DNA of 61,735 nt from Clostridia bacterium (GTDB lineage: Bacteria > Bacillota > Clostridia > Oscillospirales > CAG-272), in assembly GCA_017545225.1 (NCBI GenBank), contig JAFWPR010000005.1, positions 1-61,735 on the forward strand, written 5' to 3'. A model generated the notes under the pieces. It was not told the DNA's origin. It ran no database searches and saw only the letters and a program-made list of their open reading frames with translations. Position numbers and translations under genes: made by a program. Shown one piece after another: positions 8,975 through 16,861 of this stretch (positions are counted from its first letter, which is position 1; every line of letters begins with the position of its first letter).

Positions 8975-9003
8975 ATGATATCATCCCTTTTTTTGTTTGT
9001 CAA
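8975..9003 (-). promoter_or_regulatory. Sigma-A promoter of the tRNA-Gly-Arg-His cluster
   Basis: On the minus strand TTGACA (8998-9003), a 17-bp spacer, then TATCAT (8975-8980), ending 14 bp before the mature tRNA-Gly. Confidence 0.85.
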
Positions 9004-9035
9004 GAGAAAAAATCAAAAAAATCGGGGATGGGTTT

Positions 9036-9085
9036 GGGCTTCCCCTTGAGGGGAAGCTGTCACCGAAGGCGACTGATGAGGTGAG
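9036..9085 (+). repeat. Dispersed-type palindromic repeat (CCCCTTGAGGGG element)
   Basis: The segment GGCTTCCCCTTGAGGGGAAGC forms a tight hairpin and is followed by TGTCACCGAAGGCGACTGATGAGGTG. From general knowledge this looks like a short non-coding repeat common in gut Clostridia genomes; only one copy is in this window, so repeat status is not shown here. Confidence 0.45.
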
Positions 9086-9285
9086 ACGTGAAGAAAGACT
9101 TCGTTTGGAATCTTGTCAGAGAGGATACTGATTGCCTAGAACGCCGCGCCTGCGGCGCGGAGGGGGCTCGTTCGCGCTCGCGAGGCGAGCCCGCTTTATG
9201 AAAAAATTTTCATAAAACAATAGCTCTGCGCAGCAAAGCCACCGATTCTTTTCTCTCTTCACTGGAAAAAGTCGCATGGGGAACG

Positions 9286-9326
9286 AAGAGAAGAGAGAAG
9301 AGCGAAGAGAGAAGAGCGAAGAGAAC
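9286..9326. repeat. Purine-rich low-complexity tract (GAAGAGA units)
   Basis: Imperfect tandem GAAGAGAGAAGAGC units over about 40 bp, almost all purine on the plus strand. It sits between the palindromic repeat and the tRNA-Val terminator. Confidence 0.6.
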
Positions 9327-9361
9327 AAAAAGAAAAAGCCGCTTTTGCGACTTTTTCTTTT
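9327..9361. terminator. Terminator after tRNA-Val
   Basis: AAAAAGAAAAAGCCGC-TTTT-GCGACTTTTTC forms a hairpin flanked by A and T runs. It lies directly downstream of tRNA-Val on the minus strand and could act in both directions. Confidence 0.75.
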
Positions 9362-9435
9362 TGGAGACGAGGGGGCTCGAACCCATGACCTCTCGGATGT
9401 GAACCGAACGCTCTGACCAGCTGAGCTACGCCTCC
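9362..9435 (-). tRNA. tRNA-Val (anticodon CAC)
   Basis: Cloverleaf on the minus strand with acceptor arms GGAGGCG/CGTCTCC (one G-U pair), anticodon loop TTCACAT, and discriminator A. It has its own promoter and is separate from the three-tRNA cluster. It decodes GUG and is a potential effector of the nearby valS T-box only if the specifier matches. Confidence 0.92.
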
Positions 9436-9457
9436 GTATTCTTTTTACGCGTGATAT

Positions 9458-9486
9458 ATTCTATCACACGCTTCCTCAAAAATCAA
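9458..9486 (-). promoter_or_regulatory. Sigma-A promoter of tRNA-Val
   Basis: On the minus strand TTGATT (9481-9486), 17-bp spacer, TAGAAT (9458-9463), with tRNA-Val starting 22 bp downstream. Confidence 0.8.
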
Positions 9487-9525
9487 GACTTCCGGACTGC
9501 TTTTTTGCTTCGGTCGTTTGAGGTA

Positions 9526-9554
9526 TTGCAAAACGCGCGTCGATATGATAGGAT
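9526..9554 (+). promoter_or_regulatory. Probable promoter of the 9610 lipoprotein gene
   Basis: TTGCAA (9526-9531), 17-bp spacer, TAGGAT (9549-9554). Each hexamer has about four matches to the sigma-A consensus. Confidence 0.5.
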
Positions 9555-9609
9555 AAAACCGCCGGGACCATCGGCGAACATCTCTTTTGACGGAGAGGAA
9601 CGTTGAAAT

Positions 9610-10083
9610 ATGAAAAGAAGGATCCTTGCTTTGACACTCGCCTGCGTTTTCATCCTGCTCGCTCTTACGTCCTGTTTTCAAAAGACCGCGGTGACCGAAG
9701 CCGAGTTCTCCGCCGCGGCGACGGAAGCCGGGCTTGAGGTCCGCGATACTCTGGAAATGTACGAAGAAAGAACCAAGGAACAGATCAGGAGTTCGACCTC
9801 CGCATACGCCGAGGATGAAAAATGGACGTGCCATTTTGTGACCTTTTATGAAGAGAGCTACGCGGTATCGGCGTATCAACAGATAAAAGCGGAGTTTGAA
9901 AGCCGGGTCTCCGGAGCGTGGAGCTCCTCGTATGCCAATATGGTGAACTACAACAAGTACGAGATCAACTCAAACGAGTTATTTATGTACGTCTGCCGCG
10001 TGGACGATACGGTTTTTTACATGGGGATCGAAAAAGAATACAAGGCCGCCGCCAAAGATATAATCGCAAAGATCGGGTATTAA
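9610..10083 (+). CDS. Small lipoprotein of unknown function
   Basis: 157 aa with a signal peptide and lipobox ALTSC (Cys near residue 22), followed by a ~130-residue soluble domain rich in Glu, Tyr and Ala. The mature part alternates helix-like (EAEFSAAATEAGLEV) and strand-like stretches and ends in a conserved-looking AAKDIIAKIGY. I do not recognise the family. The gap to thpR is 24 bp, so the two are probably co-transcribed. Confidence 0.75.
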   Translation: MKRRILALTLACVFILLALTSCFQKTAVTEAEFSAAATEAGLEVRDTLEMYEERTKEQIRSSTSAYAEDEKWTCHFVTFYEESYAVSAYQQIKAEFESRVSGAWSSSYANMVNYNKYEINSNELFMYVCRVDDTVFYMGIEKEYKAAAKDIIAKIGY

Positions 10084-10107
10084 TATAACGAAAGATCGGA
10101 GATCGAT

Positions 10108-10605
10108 ATGCGCCTTTTTATCGCTCTGCTCCCCGACGAGGATTTCAAAAACGCGCTCGTGCGCACGCAGGACGCCTTCCGGCGCGCCGGAGTCGGCGGG
10201 AACTACGCCGAGAGGGAGAACCTGCACGTCACGCTCGCCTTTATCGGCGAATATCCCGACCCCGACGCCGTTCTCGACGCCGTGAAGGCGGCGAGGCCCG
10301 CGCCGTTCCTTCTCTCGGCCGACGGGATCGGTTCGTTCGGCGGCGCGTGGTGGGCGGGGATCAGGCCGACCGACGCGCTGACCGCGTACGCCGCGTGGCT
10401 CCGCCGCGCTCTCGCCTCGGCGCTCATACCGTACGACAAAAAGAAGTTCACGCCGCACGTGACGCTTATCCGACGGCCCGACAGGGAAAGGATCCCGCCC
10501 GTCGCGCCTCCTCTCGCGGCGTGCGAGGTCGCGGGAGTCTCGCTGATGCGCTCGGACCGCGGGAAGAACGGGATGATCTATACCGAGATAGGTTACGTTA
10601 AATAA
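10108..10605 (+). CDS. thpR: RNA 2',3'-cyclic phosphodiesterase
   Basis: 165-aa member of the 2H phosphoesterase family (LigT/ThpR), which opens 2',3'-cyclic phosphates on RNA ends and can show 2'-5' ligase activity. Both catalytic HxTx motifs are present: HVTL near residue 38 (HVTLAFIG) and HVTL near 118 (HVTLIRR). The N-terminus MRLFIALLPDE is typical. ATG preceded by GGAG. It follows a lipoprotein gene and ends against a hairpin that serves the convergent SPFH gene. Confidence 0.93.
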   Translation: MRLFIALLPDEDFKNALVRTQDAFRRAGVGGNYAERENLHVTLAFIGEYPDPDAVLDAVKAARPAPFLLSADGIGSFGGAWWAGIRPTDALTAYAAWLRRALASALIPYDKKKFTPHVTLIRRPDRERIPPVAPPLAACEVAGVSLMRSDRGKNGMIYTEIGYVK

Positions 10606-10641
10606 AAAAAGGAAAGGGCGGCGATCGCTTGATCGCCGCCC
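10600..10641 (-). terminator. Terminator of the SPFH/NfeD operon
   Basis: GGGCGGCGATC-GCTT-GATCGCCGCCC (10616-10641). On the minus strand it is followed by TTTCCTTTTTTTATT, so it mainly ends the minus-strand transcript while also sitting just after thpR. Confidence 0.85.
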
Positions 10642-10651
10642 GATGCGTTTA

Positions 10652-11584
10652 TCAGTCTTTTTTGAGGATCTCGCCGACGCCTGCCGCAAGACCCGCGATC
10701 CCCTGAATTTCCGAGGGAATGATGATCTTCGTCGCCTCGCCGTCCGCGGCTTTCGCGAACGCCTCGAGCGCCTTGATCTTGAGGACGCCCTCGCCCGGGT
10801 CCGCCTCGTTCAGCAGTTTGATCGAATCGGCCAGAGCGGTCTGGACCTTCATGATCGCGTCCGCTTCGCCTTCCGCCTCGCGGATCTTCGCTTCCTTCAC
10901 CGCTTCCGCGTTGAGGATCGCCGCCTGCTTGTCTGCCTCCGCCTGCAGGATCTGCGATTCCTTGCGGCCCTCAGCGACGAGGATCTGGCTTCTCTTTTCG
11001 CCTTCGGCGCGGAGGATCGATTCGCGGCGCTCGCGCTCCGCTTTCATCTGTTTCTCCATCGCGTCCTGGATCTCGCGCGGCGGGATGATGTTCTTGAGCT
11101 CGACGCGGTTGACCTTGATGCCCCACGGGTCGGTCGCCTCGTCGAGGATCAGACGGATCTTCGAGTTTATGACGTCGCGCGACGTGAGCGTGTTGTCGAG
11201 TTCGAGGTCGCCGATGATGTTACGGAGCGTCGTCGCGGTCAGGTTTTCGATCGCCTGCATCGGACGGTCGACGCCGTAGGTGTAGAGCTTCGGGTCCGTT
11301 ATCTGGAAGAACACGACGGTGTCGATCTGGATCGTGACGTTATCTTTCGTGATAACGGGCTGCGGCGGAAAGTCCGCCACCTGCTCTTTTCTCGAAACGA
11401 TCTTCGAAATTCTGTAAATGAAGGGGACCTTCACGTGAAGCCCCGTCTCCCACGTCGTGTGGTACGCGCCGAGGCGCTCGATGACGTACGATTTTGCCTG
11501 AGGGACGATCTTGATGTTGCTGATGATAATAATGAAGATCAACAGCCCGAGTCCCCCGAGAATGTAGTAGAGAATATGATCCAT
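10652..11584 (-). CDS. SPFH-domain membrane protein (stomatin/QmcA-like)
   Basis: 310 aa. One N-terminal membrane helix (residues ~5-22), then an SPFH/band-7 domain (ERLGAYHTTWETGLHVKVPF; TVVFFQITDPKLYTYGVD), then a long Ala/Glu/Lys-rich coiled coil (~195-265). Such proteins form oligomeric rings on the membrane and pair with NfeD proteins to organise microdomains and protease access. The start has a perfect GGAGG site. The partner NfeD gene lies 2 bp upstream in the same operon. Stomatin-like and QmcA-like subtypes cannot be separated here. Confidence 0.93.
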   Translation of the reverse strand: MDHILYYILGGLGLLIFIIIISNIKIVPQAKSYVIERLGAYHTTWETGLHVKVPFIYRISKIVSRKEQVADFPPQPVITKDNVTIQIDTVVFFQITDPKLYTYGVDRPMQAIENLTATTLRNIIGDLELDNTLTSRDVINSKIRLILDEATDPWGIKVNRVELKNIIPPREIQDAMEKQMKAERERRESILRAEGEKRSQILVAEGRKESQILQAEADKQAAILNAEAVKEAKIREAEGEADAIMKVQTALADSIKLLNEADPGEGVLKIKALEAFAKAADGEATKIIIPSEIQGIAGLAAGVGEILKKD

Positions 11585-11586
11585 TG

Positions 11587-12069
11587 TTATACCTCCTTAC
11601 CTGCTTCCGGTCCGGAAGACGACGCGTCTTCGGACTCCTTCACCGATACGATGAGTTTTACGCCCTCGATCCTCTCGACGGTGACAGACGTCCCCTCGGG
11701 GATCTTATCGCCTCCCGACGATCGCGCGCTCCAGACCTGTCCCATAATCTTTGCGAGGCCGACTCCTTCCACGTTGTCGATCGCCTGAGTAACGACGGCT
11801 TCGCCGCCGACGAGCGCGTCGGCGTTCGTCTTGACGATCTGCTTTGCAAACCGTCGTTTAACCAGAGGTCGGGTCAGGATCAGAAGGATCGCGCTCACCG
11901 CAACGAAGACGATCACCTCGACCCACAGAGGGGCTCCGAAGAGTGAGACGATCAGAGAGACGAGCGCGCCTCCCGCAAACCAAATGGAGACGAGCTGCGG
12001 CGTCACGCCCTCGATTATCGCGAAGAATATCACGAGAGCGAGCCAGAAGAGAGACACTTTGTAATCCAT
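11587..12069 (-). CDS. NfeD-family membrane protein
   Basis: 160 aa: two or three N-terminal membrane helices (residues ~5-75) followed by a C-terminal OB-fold-like domain (VGGEAVVTQAIDN ... GTSVTVERIEGVKLIV), the short NfeD1b layout. NfeD proteins partner with SPFH proteins; the gene sits directly upstream of one. I chose the ATG at 12069 because it lies at the right distance from AAGGAGGTGA; a TTG one codon earlier is possible. A consensus sigma-A promoter stands 32 bp upstream. Confidence 0.92.
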   Translation of the reverse strand: MDYKVSLFWLALVIFFAIIEGVTPQLVSIWFAGGALVSLIVSLFGAPLWVEVIVFVAVSAILLILTRPLVKRRFAKQIVKTNADALVGGEAVVTQAIDNVEGVGLAKIMGQVWSARSSGGDKIPEGTSVTVERIEGVKLIVSVKESEDASSSGPEAGKEV

Positions 12070-12100
12070 CAAATCACCTCCTTGATTTTGGCTTTCGCAT

Positions 12101-12129
12101 ATTATAATTTATCCCGAAATGTTTGTCAA
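12101..12129 (-). promoter_or_regulatory. Sigma-A promoter of the NfeD-SPFH operon
   Basis: Minus strand: perfect TTGACA (12124-12129), 17-bp spacer, perfect TATAAT (12101-12106). Confidence 0.92.
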
Positions 12130-12144
12130 TATCTTTTTGCCGAG

Positions 12145-12175
12145 AAAAAATTCCCGCGCCGTCTCGCGCGGGAAT
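12145..12175 (-). terminator. Terminator downstream of the DUF3794 gene
   Basis: Arms TTCCCGCGC (12151-12159) and GCGCGGGAA (12166-12174), followed on the minus strand by a T tract. A second hairpin (GGGTCCGCGCCC-GAAA-GGGCGGGTC, about 12249-12274) lies nearer the stop codon. Confidence 0.75.
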
Positions 12176-12275
12176 CATAATATGTAACCGTTTTTTTCGG
12201 GCTGATCCGAAAAATTTTTTCGAAATCTTCGCCGCGGACGAAAAGAGCGGGTCCGCGCCCGAAAGGGCGGGTCTT

Positions 12276-13826
12276 TCAGCGGCCGTTGACGATCACCGCG
12301 GCGCCCTTCGGCAGCGGGGCGGTCGGGTCGGAGTCCCCGCGCAGGACGGTGACGTCGTCGGGATCGGAGGAAAACCGCCGCATCACGTCCCACGCCGTCG
12401 CCCGCCCGTCCGGGAAGAATACGCGAACGGACGACCGCTTTGCCGCGACGGGCTCGCCCGTCTTTATCTTCACTTCGCAGACCGTTCCTATCCTTTCGGT
12501 TGCGGTCACGGAAGCCGAGACGGCGATCTCCGCCGTTACGTTCAGCCTCTCGCCGTCCGGTCTCGCCGCCGCGCTGATCACGGACGCTTCCCACCTGACG
12601 GTCGGAGTCCCGCACGCGCCGCCGAGCGGAGACTCGAACCGGAACGGGAAGGTGACGTCGACCGGCTCCGCCTTGCCGCCGCCCGCGACCGCCGCGGTGA
12701 CGCAGCACTGTCCGGTCAGGATCAGCCGTCCGTCCTCGGTGACTTCCGAGCTGCCTCCGGAGGTGCGGGACGACGTCGATATGACGAACCGCTCGCCGTT
12801 CCCGGGCAGCCTCGCGGAGCCGGACGCGGTGACCGTCGACGCGACCGAACCGCAGAACCGCACCGGGCGCGCCTCTCTCATAACGGTCTCCGAGGCGAAC
12901 TCGGTACAGTACGCGTCCGTCGCGGCGGGAGTCTCCGACGTGCGCCAGAGTTCCGCGTCGACGTCGTGCTCGGCGGAGAAGACGAACGCGCCGCCCGCCT
13001 CGCTCACGTTGACCGAAGCGCATCGGACGAACGCCGCGGCGCCGGGCTCGCCCTCTTCCGCGACGGGTCCGTCCGCGGCGAGTTTTTCCTCGAACGGCGC
13101 CTTTGCCGAAACCGTTTTGTATTCTCCGTCCGGAGTCAGCACGAGGCACGTGACGACCGTCTCGCCCCTGACCGTCACCGACTCCGGAGCGGCGGCGACG
13201 CCCGTGACGTAAGAGACTCCCGCGCAGTTGACGATCTTCGGCTGCGCCTCGTCTCCGCCCGCCGCGGGAACGGGCAGATCGCCCGTCGTCTCGCCCGTCG
13301 CTCTCAGAAACCTTACCGTTGACGACGGAACGGGGACGAGCCGGTATTCGATCCCGGCGCCCTCGGACCCCTCGCCGTCAGCGGAGGCGCGCGGGGTCAC
13401 GTCCGAAGATTTGACCGAAAAGACCGCCGTCGTGAGCTTCGCCGAGAGGGAGAGTTTCCTCGGCGCGGTCGCGCGGCAGACGGGAGAGCCGACGTCCGTT
13501 CTTACGAAATACGACTGCGCCGACCCGCCGCCGTCGCCGACGGGGACCTTGACCGAATAGTCGAGATTCACCGGGTACGAAACGATCCCGCCGTCGTCGC
13601 CCGCGTACGTCACCGAGCAGGCGAGCAGACCCGACGCCTCGAGCGAGGGCGGGTCGTAAAAGCGGTTTCCGTCGAGAGCCGCCGCCGAAAAAGAGATGAT
13701 CCTGCCGATCGGCGGCAGATAATCGGGGAGGACGACCTCGCCCGTCACGTCGTGGGGAACGCGGACCGCGGCGTCCGCCTCCGACGCCGCGCCCGACGGC
13801 GCGGTCCGTGTGATGTCTTTATCCAT
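12276..13826 (-). CDS. DUF3794-domain protein, spore-envelope type (SipL/SpoVID-like)
   Basis: 516-aa, Ala/Val/Thr-rich protein with no signal peptide. The N-terminal region GEVVLPDYLPPIGRIISFSA matches the DUF3794 signature seen in clostridial SipL, which binds SpoIVA during spore-coat assembly. Repeated beta-rich blocks follow (residues ~150-480) with several TVRWEAS-like strands. I see no LysM sequence at the C-terminus, so it is not a canonical SipL. Start: ATG at 13826 with AAAGAGG; an ATG five codons earlier with GGAAGG is also possible. Function in sporulation is inferred from the family and from spo0A elsewhere in the window. Confidence 0.75.
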   Translation of the reverse strand: MDKDITRTAPSGAASEADAAVRVPHDVTGEVVLPDYLPPIGRIISFSAAALDGNRFYDPPSLEASGLLACSVTYAGDDGGIVSYPVNLDYSVKVPVGDGGGSAQSYFVRTDVGSPVCRATAPRKLSLSAKLTTAVFSVKSSDVTPRASADGEGSEGAGIEYRLVPVPSSTVRFLRATGETTGDLPVPAAGGDEAQPKIVNCAGVSYVTGVAAAPESVTVRGETVVTCLVLTPDGEYKTVSAKAPFEEKLAADGPVAEEGEPGAAAFVRCASVNVSEAGGAFVFSAEHDVDAELWRTSETPAATDAYCTEFASETVMREARPVRFCGSVASTVTASGSARLPGNGERFVISTSSRTSGGSSEVTEDGRLILTGQCCVTAAVAGGGKAEPVDVTFPFRFESPLGGACGTPTVRWEASVISAAARPDGERLNVTAEIAVSASVTATERIGTVCEVKIKTGEPVAAKRSSVRVFFPDGRATAWDVMRRFSSDPDDVTVLRGDSDPTAPLPKGAAVIVNGR

Positions 13827-13925
13827 AACTGCCTCTTTCATACGCGCCTTCCGCCCGGACGGAGAAGCCGCATTCGTTTTCGGAATAATGATATTCGGGA
13901 AATACGGAAGGTATGACCGACCCAC

Positions 13926-13954
13926 TTGTAAAAAAGCGTACAATATGATAAAAT
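13926..13954 (+). promoter_or_regulatory. Sigma-A promoter of the PH-domain/holA/rnmV genes
   Basis: TTGTAA (13926-13931), 17-bp spacer, TAAAAT (13949-13954), 61 bp before the ATG at 14016. Confidence 0.8.
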
Positions 13955-14015
13955 AAAGGAGCAAAACGAAAACTGCGCCGCGCCGGCGCGCGGCGATGAA
14001 AAACGGAGGCGTAAA

Positions 14016-14432
14016 ATGGCGTTCAAGGGGATCGATTATAAATGGAAGGACCGCAAAAGGCACCTCGGCATGCCGCTCAGTTTCACGAGGTACGCTCTCT
14101 CCGAGGACAGACTGTTCCTCGAGACCGGCTTTTTCAACATTAAGGACGAAGAGGTCGTTCTTTACCGCATCCGCGACATAAGCATGAAAAGGACGCTCGG
14201 ACAGAGGATCTTCGGCGTCGGCACGATCACCGTCGTCTCGTCCGACAAATCCTGCCCGAAGGTCGAACTCAAAAACGTCAAAAAGCCGAGAGACGTCAAG
14301 GAGATGCTCCACAAGTTCGTCGAGGAGATGAAGATCAACCGCAAGATCAGGATCGGAGAGTATTCCAGCGTCAGTCTTGACGACGACGATCTCGACGACG
14401 ACCTTGACGACGATAACGATCCAAACAACTAA
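14016..14432 (+). CDS. Bacterial PH-domain (YdbS/bPH2-like) protein
   Basis: 138 aa, soluble, no membrane helix. The core (residues ~20-105: SFTRYALSEDRLFLETGF, VVLYRIRDISMKRTLGQRI, GVGTITVVSSD) is the bacterial pleckstrin-homology fold of the bPH_2 type, including the typical 'L-x-R-I-x-D-I' strand and 'FGVGTI' turn. The C-terminus is an unusual Asp-rich tail (about 13 Asp in the last 22 residues). Role unknown. It has its own promoter and precedes holA by 55 bp. Confidence 0.8.
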   Translation: MAFKGIDYKWKDRKRHLGMPLSFTRYALSEDRLFLETGFFNIKDEEVVLYRIRDISMKRTLGQRIFGVGTITVVSSDKSCPKVELKNVKKPRDVKEMLHKFVEEMKINRKIRIGEYSSVSLDDDDLDDDLDDDNDPNN

Positions 14433-14487
14433 ATGTCTTTCCGGGGGCGTTCTGCGACGCCCCTTAAGATTTTGAACGGGATGGGCG

Positions 14488-15609
14488 GTGAGAAGAGTGA
14501 GCGAAGAGAAAAAAGCGCCGAAAAAGCCGAAAGCGCCGGCTGAATTTTTGAGTGAGACGCAGATCAGAGCGGAAGTAAAAGCGCCTTCGGGCGGGTATTT
14601 CTTCTTCGGCGAAGAGGATTATCTCAAGCGCCACTACGTTGAGCAGATGCGCCTCGCCGCGCTCGCCGACTCGCCGATCCCGGAGATGAACGAGATCGCC
14701 CTCGACGAGGAATCGTACACGCCGGAGACGCTCTCCGACGCGATCTCGGCGTTCCCGCTCATGGGCTCTCACCGCTTCGTGTCGCTGAGACTTCCTGCGC
14801 TCCCCGAGAAAAAAGAGGGAGAGCTCGACCGGCTGACCGAGGCGATTTCCCGCCTTTCGGACTACCCCGAGACCGTCTTCGTTCTGTTCGTTTCCTCGGG
14901 CTGGGCGGACGGCGCGAGGAACGGCCGGCCGACGGCGCAGTCGTCGCGCTTCTGCCCTCCGCTGAAACTCGCCTACGTTCCGCTTCTTTCCGAGACGCGT
15001 CTGATCTCGTGGCTCGGGCGTCACGTTAAAGAGCACGGGATCGGGGCCGACCCCGCCGCTCTGCGCGAGCTGATCCGCCTCTGCGGACGCGAGATGTACC
15101 GCCTTTCCTCGGAGATCGAAAAAGCGTGTATCCTCGCGAAATGCCGCGGCGAGGCGTCGCTCTCGGTTGCAACGGTGAAGGAATCCGCGGCTCTCTCTCC
15201 CGAAGAGGACGATTTCGCTATGGCGAACGCCGTGCTGCGCGGCGACAGGAAGACGGCGCTCGAGTGTCTCGGCAGGGCGATCAAGCGCGCCGAGCCGCCG
15301 ATCAGACTGCTCGCCGGTTTCTCAGGCGTTATCTCCGATCTGTGCGCCGTGTCGCAGCTCGTGAAAGACGGCGCGACGCTCGGCGACGTGATGGCGAAAC
15401 TGAAACTGAAGGAATATCCCGCAAAACTCCGTATCGCGGCGGTGCGCGGCGTCCCGCAGGAGCGCCTTGCCCGCGCGCTTTCCCTTTGCGCAGAGACGGA
15501 CAAACGGATGAAAACGAGTTCGACGACCGGCTACGCGCCGCTCGAAATGCTCGTCTGCGCGGTCTCGGCAGTCGCACGGAAAGAGGGAGGGCAGCAGTGG
15601 AGAAGATAG
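14488..15609 (+). CDS. holA: DNA polymerase III subunit delta
   Basis: 373-aa clamp-loader delta subunit that opens the beta sliding clamp. Signs are the N-terminal GGYFFFGEEDYLKRHYVEQM (loader-fold domain I), the middle segment around GSHRFVSLRLP, and the helical C-terminal domain with LCGREMYRLSSEIEKA and FAMANAVLRGDRKTALE. Length fits the family. The start is a GTG; an in-frame GTG three codons later is equally possible. It overlaps rnmV by 13 bp, so the two are translated together. Confidence 0.9.
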   Translation: MRRVSEEKKAPKKPKAPAEFLSETQIRAEVKAPSGGYFFFGEEDYLKRHYVEQMRLAALADSPIPEMNEIALDEESYTPETLSDAISAFPLMGSHRFVSLRLPALPEKKEGELDRLTEAISRLSDYPETVFVLFVSSGWADGARNGRPTAQSSRFCPPLKLAYVPLLSETRLISWLGRHVKEHGIGADPAALRELIRLCGREMYRLSSEIEKACILAKCRGEASLSVATVKESAALSPEEDDFAMANAVLRGDRKTALECLGRAIKRAEPPIRLLAGFSGVISDLCAVSQLVKDGATLGDVMAKLKLKEYPAKLRIAAVRGVPQERLARALSLCAETDKRMKTSSTTGYAPLEMLVCAVSAVARKEGGQQWRR

Positions 15610-16217
15610 CGCTCGCCGTCCCCGTCGTCGTCGAGGGAAGGTACGATAAAGCGGCGGTCTGCTCCGTCGTCGACGCGGCGGTGATCACGACCGACGGGTT
15701 CGGCGTCTTCAACAATACGGAAAAGCGCGCGCTGATAAAGCGCGTGTCGGAGCGCGGAATCGTCGTGCTCTGCGACAGCGACAAGGCGGGCGGAGTGATC
15801 CGCTCGTTTCTCAACGGGGTCGTCGACAAGGAGAAGATATACCCGGTTTACGCGCCGCGCGTTTTCGGAAAGGAAAAGAGAAAAAAGACGCCGTCGAAAG
15901 AGGGGATCTTAGGCGTCGAGGGCGTCGGCGCCGCGGCTTTGCGGGAGGTTTTCGAAACTCTCGTCGCGCAGAATCCGCATCTTCTGAAAGAGGGCGGAGA
16001 GGCGCCGCCGCGCGAGGAGATCACGAAAGGCGATTTTTACGAGGACGGATTCAGCGGAAAGGACGGCGCGGCGGAGGCGCGCGACCGACTCGCCGCGTAT
16101 TTCGGTTTTCCGCCCGGGATGACGTCCGGCGCGCTTCTGTCCGCGATCAACGTCGTCGCCGACAGACCCGCATACAAAAAAGCGGTCGAGGAGATAAATA
16201 ACGAGGGTTTGCGTTGA
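15597..16217 (+). CDS. rnmV: Ribonuclease M5
   Basis: 206-aa TOPRIM-domain nuclease that matures the 5' and 3' ends of 5S rRNA precursor. Visible: PVVVEGRYDKAAV with the TOPRIM Glu (residue ~13), TDGFGVFN, and VLCDSDKAGGVIRSFLN carrying the DxD pair, followed by the DUF4093 C-terminal domain (~115-206). A GTG start inside the end of holA is used (EKIALAVPVVV). RNase M5 normally neighbours ksgA in Bacillus; here it follows holA. The stop codon lies inside its own terminator hairpin. Confidence 0.9.
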   Translation: MEKIALAVPVVVEGRYDKAAVCSVVDAAVITTDGFGVFNNTEKRALIKRVSERGIVVLCDSDKAGGVIRSFLNGVVDKEKIYPVYAPRVFGKEKRKKTPSKEGILGVEGVGAAALREVFETLVAQNPHLLKEGGEAPPREEITKGDFYEDGFSGKDGAAEARDRLAAYFGFPPGMTSGALLSAINVVADRPAYKKAVEEINNEGLR

Positions 16218-16235
16218 AAAACGCAGGCCCTTTTT
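16205..16235 (+). terminator. Terminator of the holA-rnmV operon
   Basis: GGGTTTGCGTT-GAAA-AACGCAGGCCC followed by TTTTT. The TGA stop of rnmV (16215-16217) is within the hairpin. Confidence 0.88.
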
Positions 16236-16256
16236 GTTTGGCGGGAAATATTGTGT

Positions 16257-16760
16257 TTCCCCTCGCGGGCCGTCAGAAGCACATTAACCACCAAGAGAAG
16301 CGAAGGGTGTCGCCAGTGCTCCCGCGCGCTATTGAACCCTTTTTTCTCTAGAGAAAAAATGCTTCACCGAAAAAAGATGTCGTTCTTCTTTGCCTTTGCA
16401 AGGCAAAGAAGGGCGAGGGAGGGACCTGTTCAGGGGCTTTGACGCGGCTTTAATAAAGCCGCAAGCCCCTTCACAAACCTCCTGCCCGATTGCGGTTCCC
16501 GAAATCACCGGCTCCGCTGACGCGTCGCGCGATTTCGACCGCTGCTCCGGTCTCGCCTTCGCTTCACCCGCCCCCGGCGGCGCTCGGCGATCCCGCCCAA
16601 GGACCTTCCTCTCCCACCTCGCGACATTGTCACATCATCTTGATGGTCAGCGTCGCGAAGTGGGATATATTTATTTCTTCGTTTTTCTCGTTCAGCGTGA
16701 TATGAAGAACAATCAAGACCTTCCGCGAGACGAACGGGTGTCGGCGATTCGTGCTGATCC
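16257..16760 (+). repeat. Mosaic repeat, copy A
   Basis: Begins TTTCCCCTCGCGGGC, includes a palindrome of A/T runs centred on TCTAGA (16346-16367), then blocks also found at 54717-55180: GGTTCCCGAAATC, GCTCCGCTGACGCGTCGCG, CGCCCCCGGCGGCGCT, and the tail GTGTCGGCGATTCGTGCTGAT. Matching to copy C is block-wise, with insertions and deletions between blocks. I see no coding gene, although both copies share the frame-consistent peptide VSAIRAD in the tail. Confidence 0.8.
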
Positions 16761-16861
16761 TTTTTGCGGATGTTACAGATACCGACGGTTTTGTCGGTCG
16801 CTTGAACTTTTCGCCTTCGAATGATCATATCAAACGATACTGCGCGAAAGCGACTTCAAAA

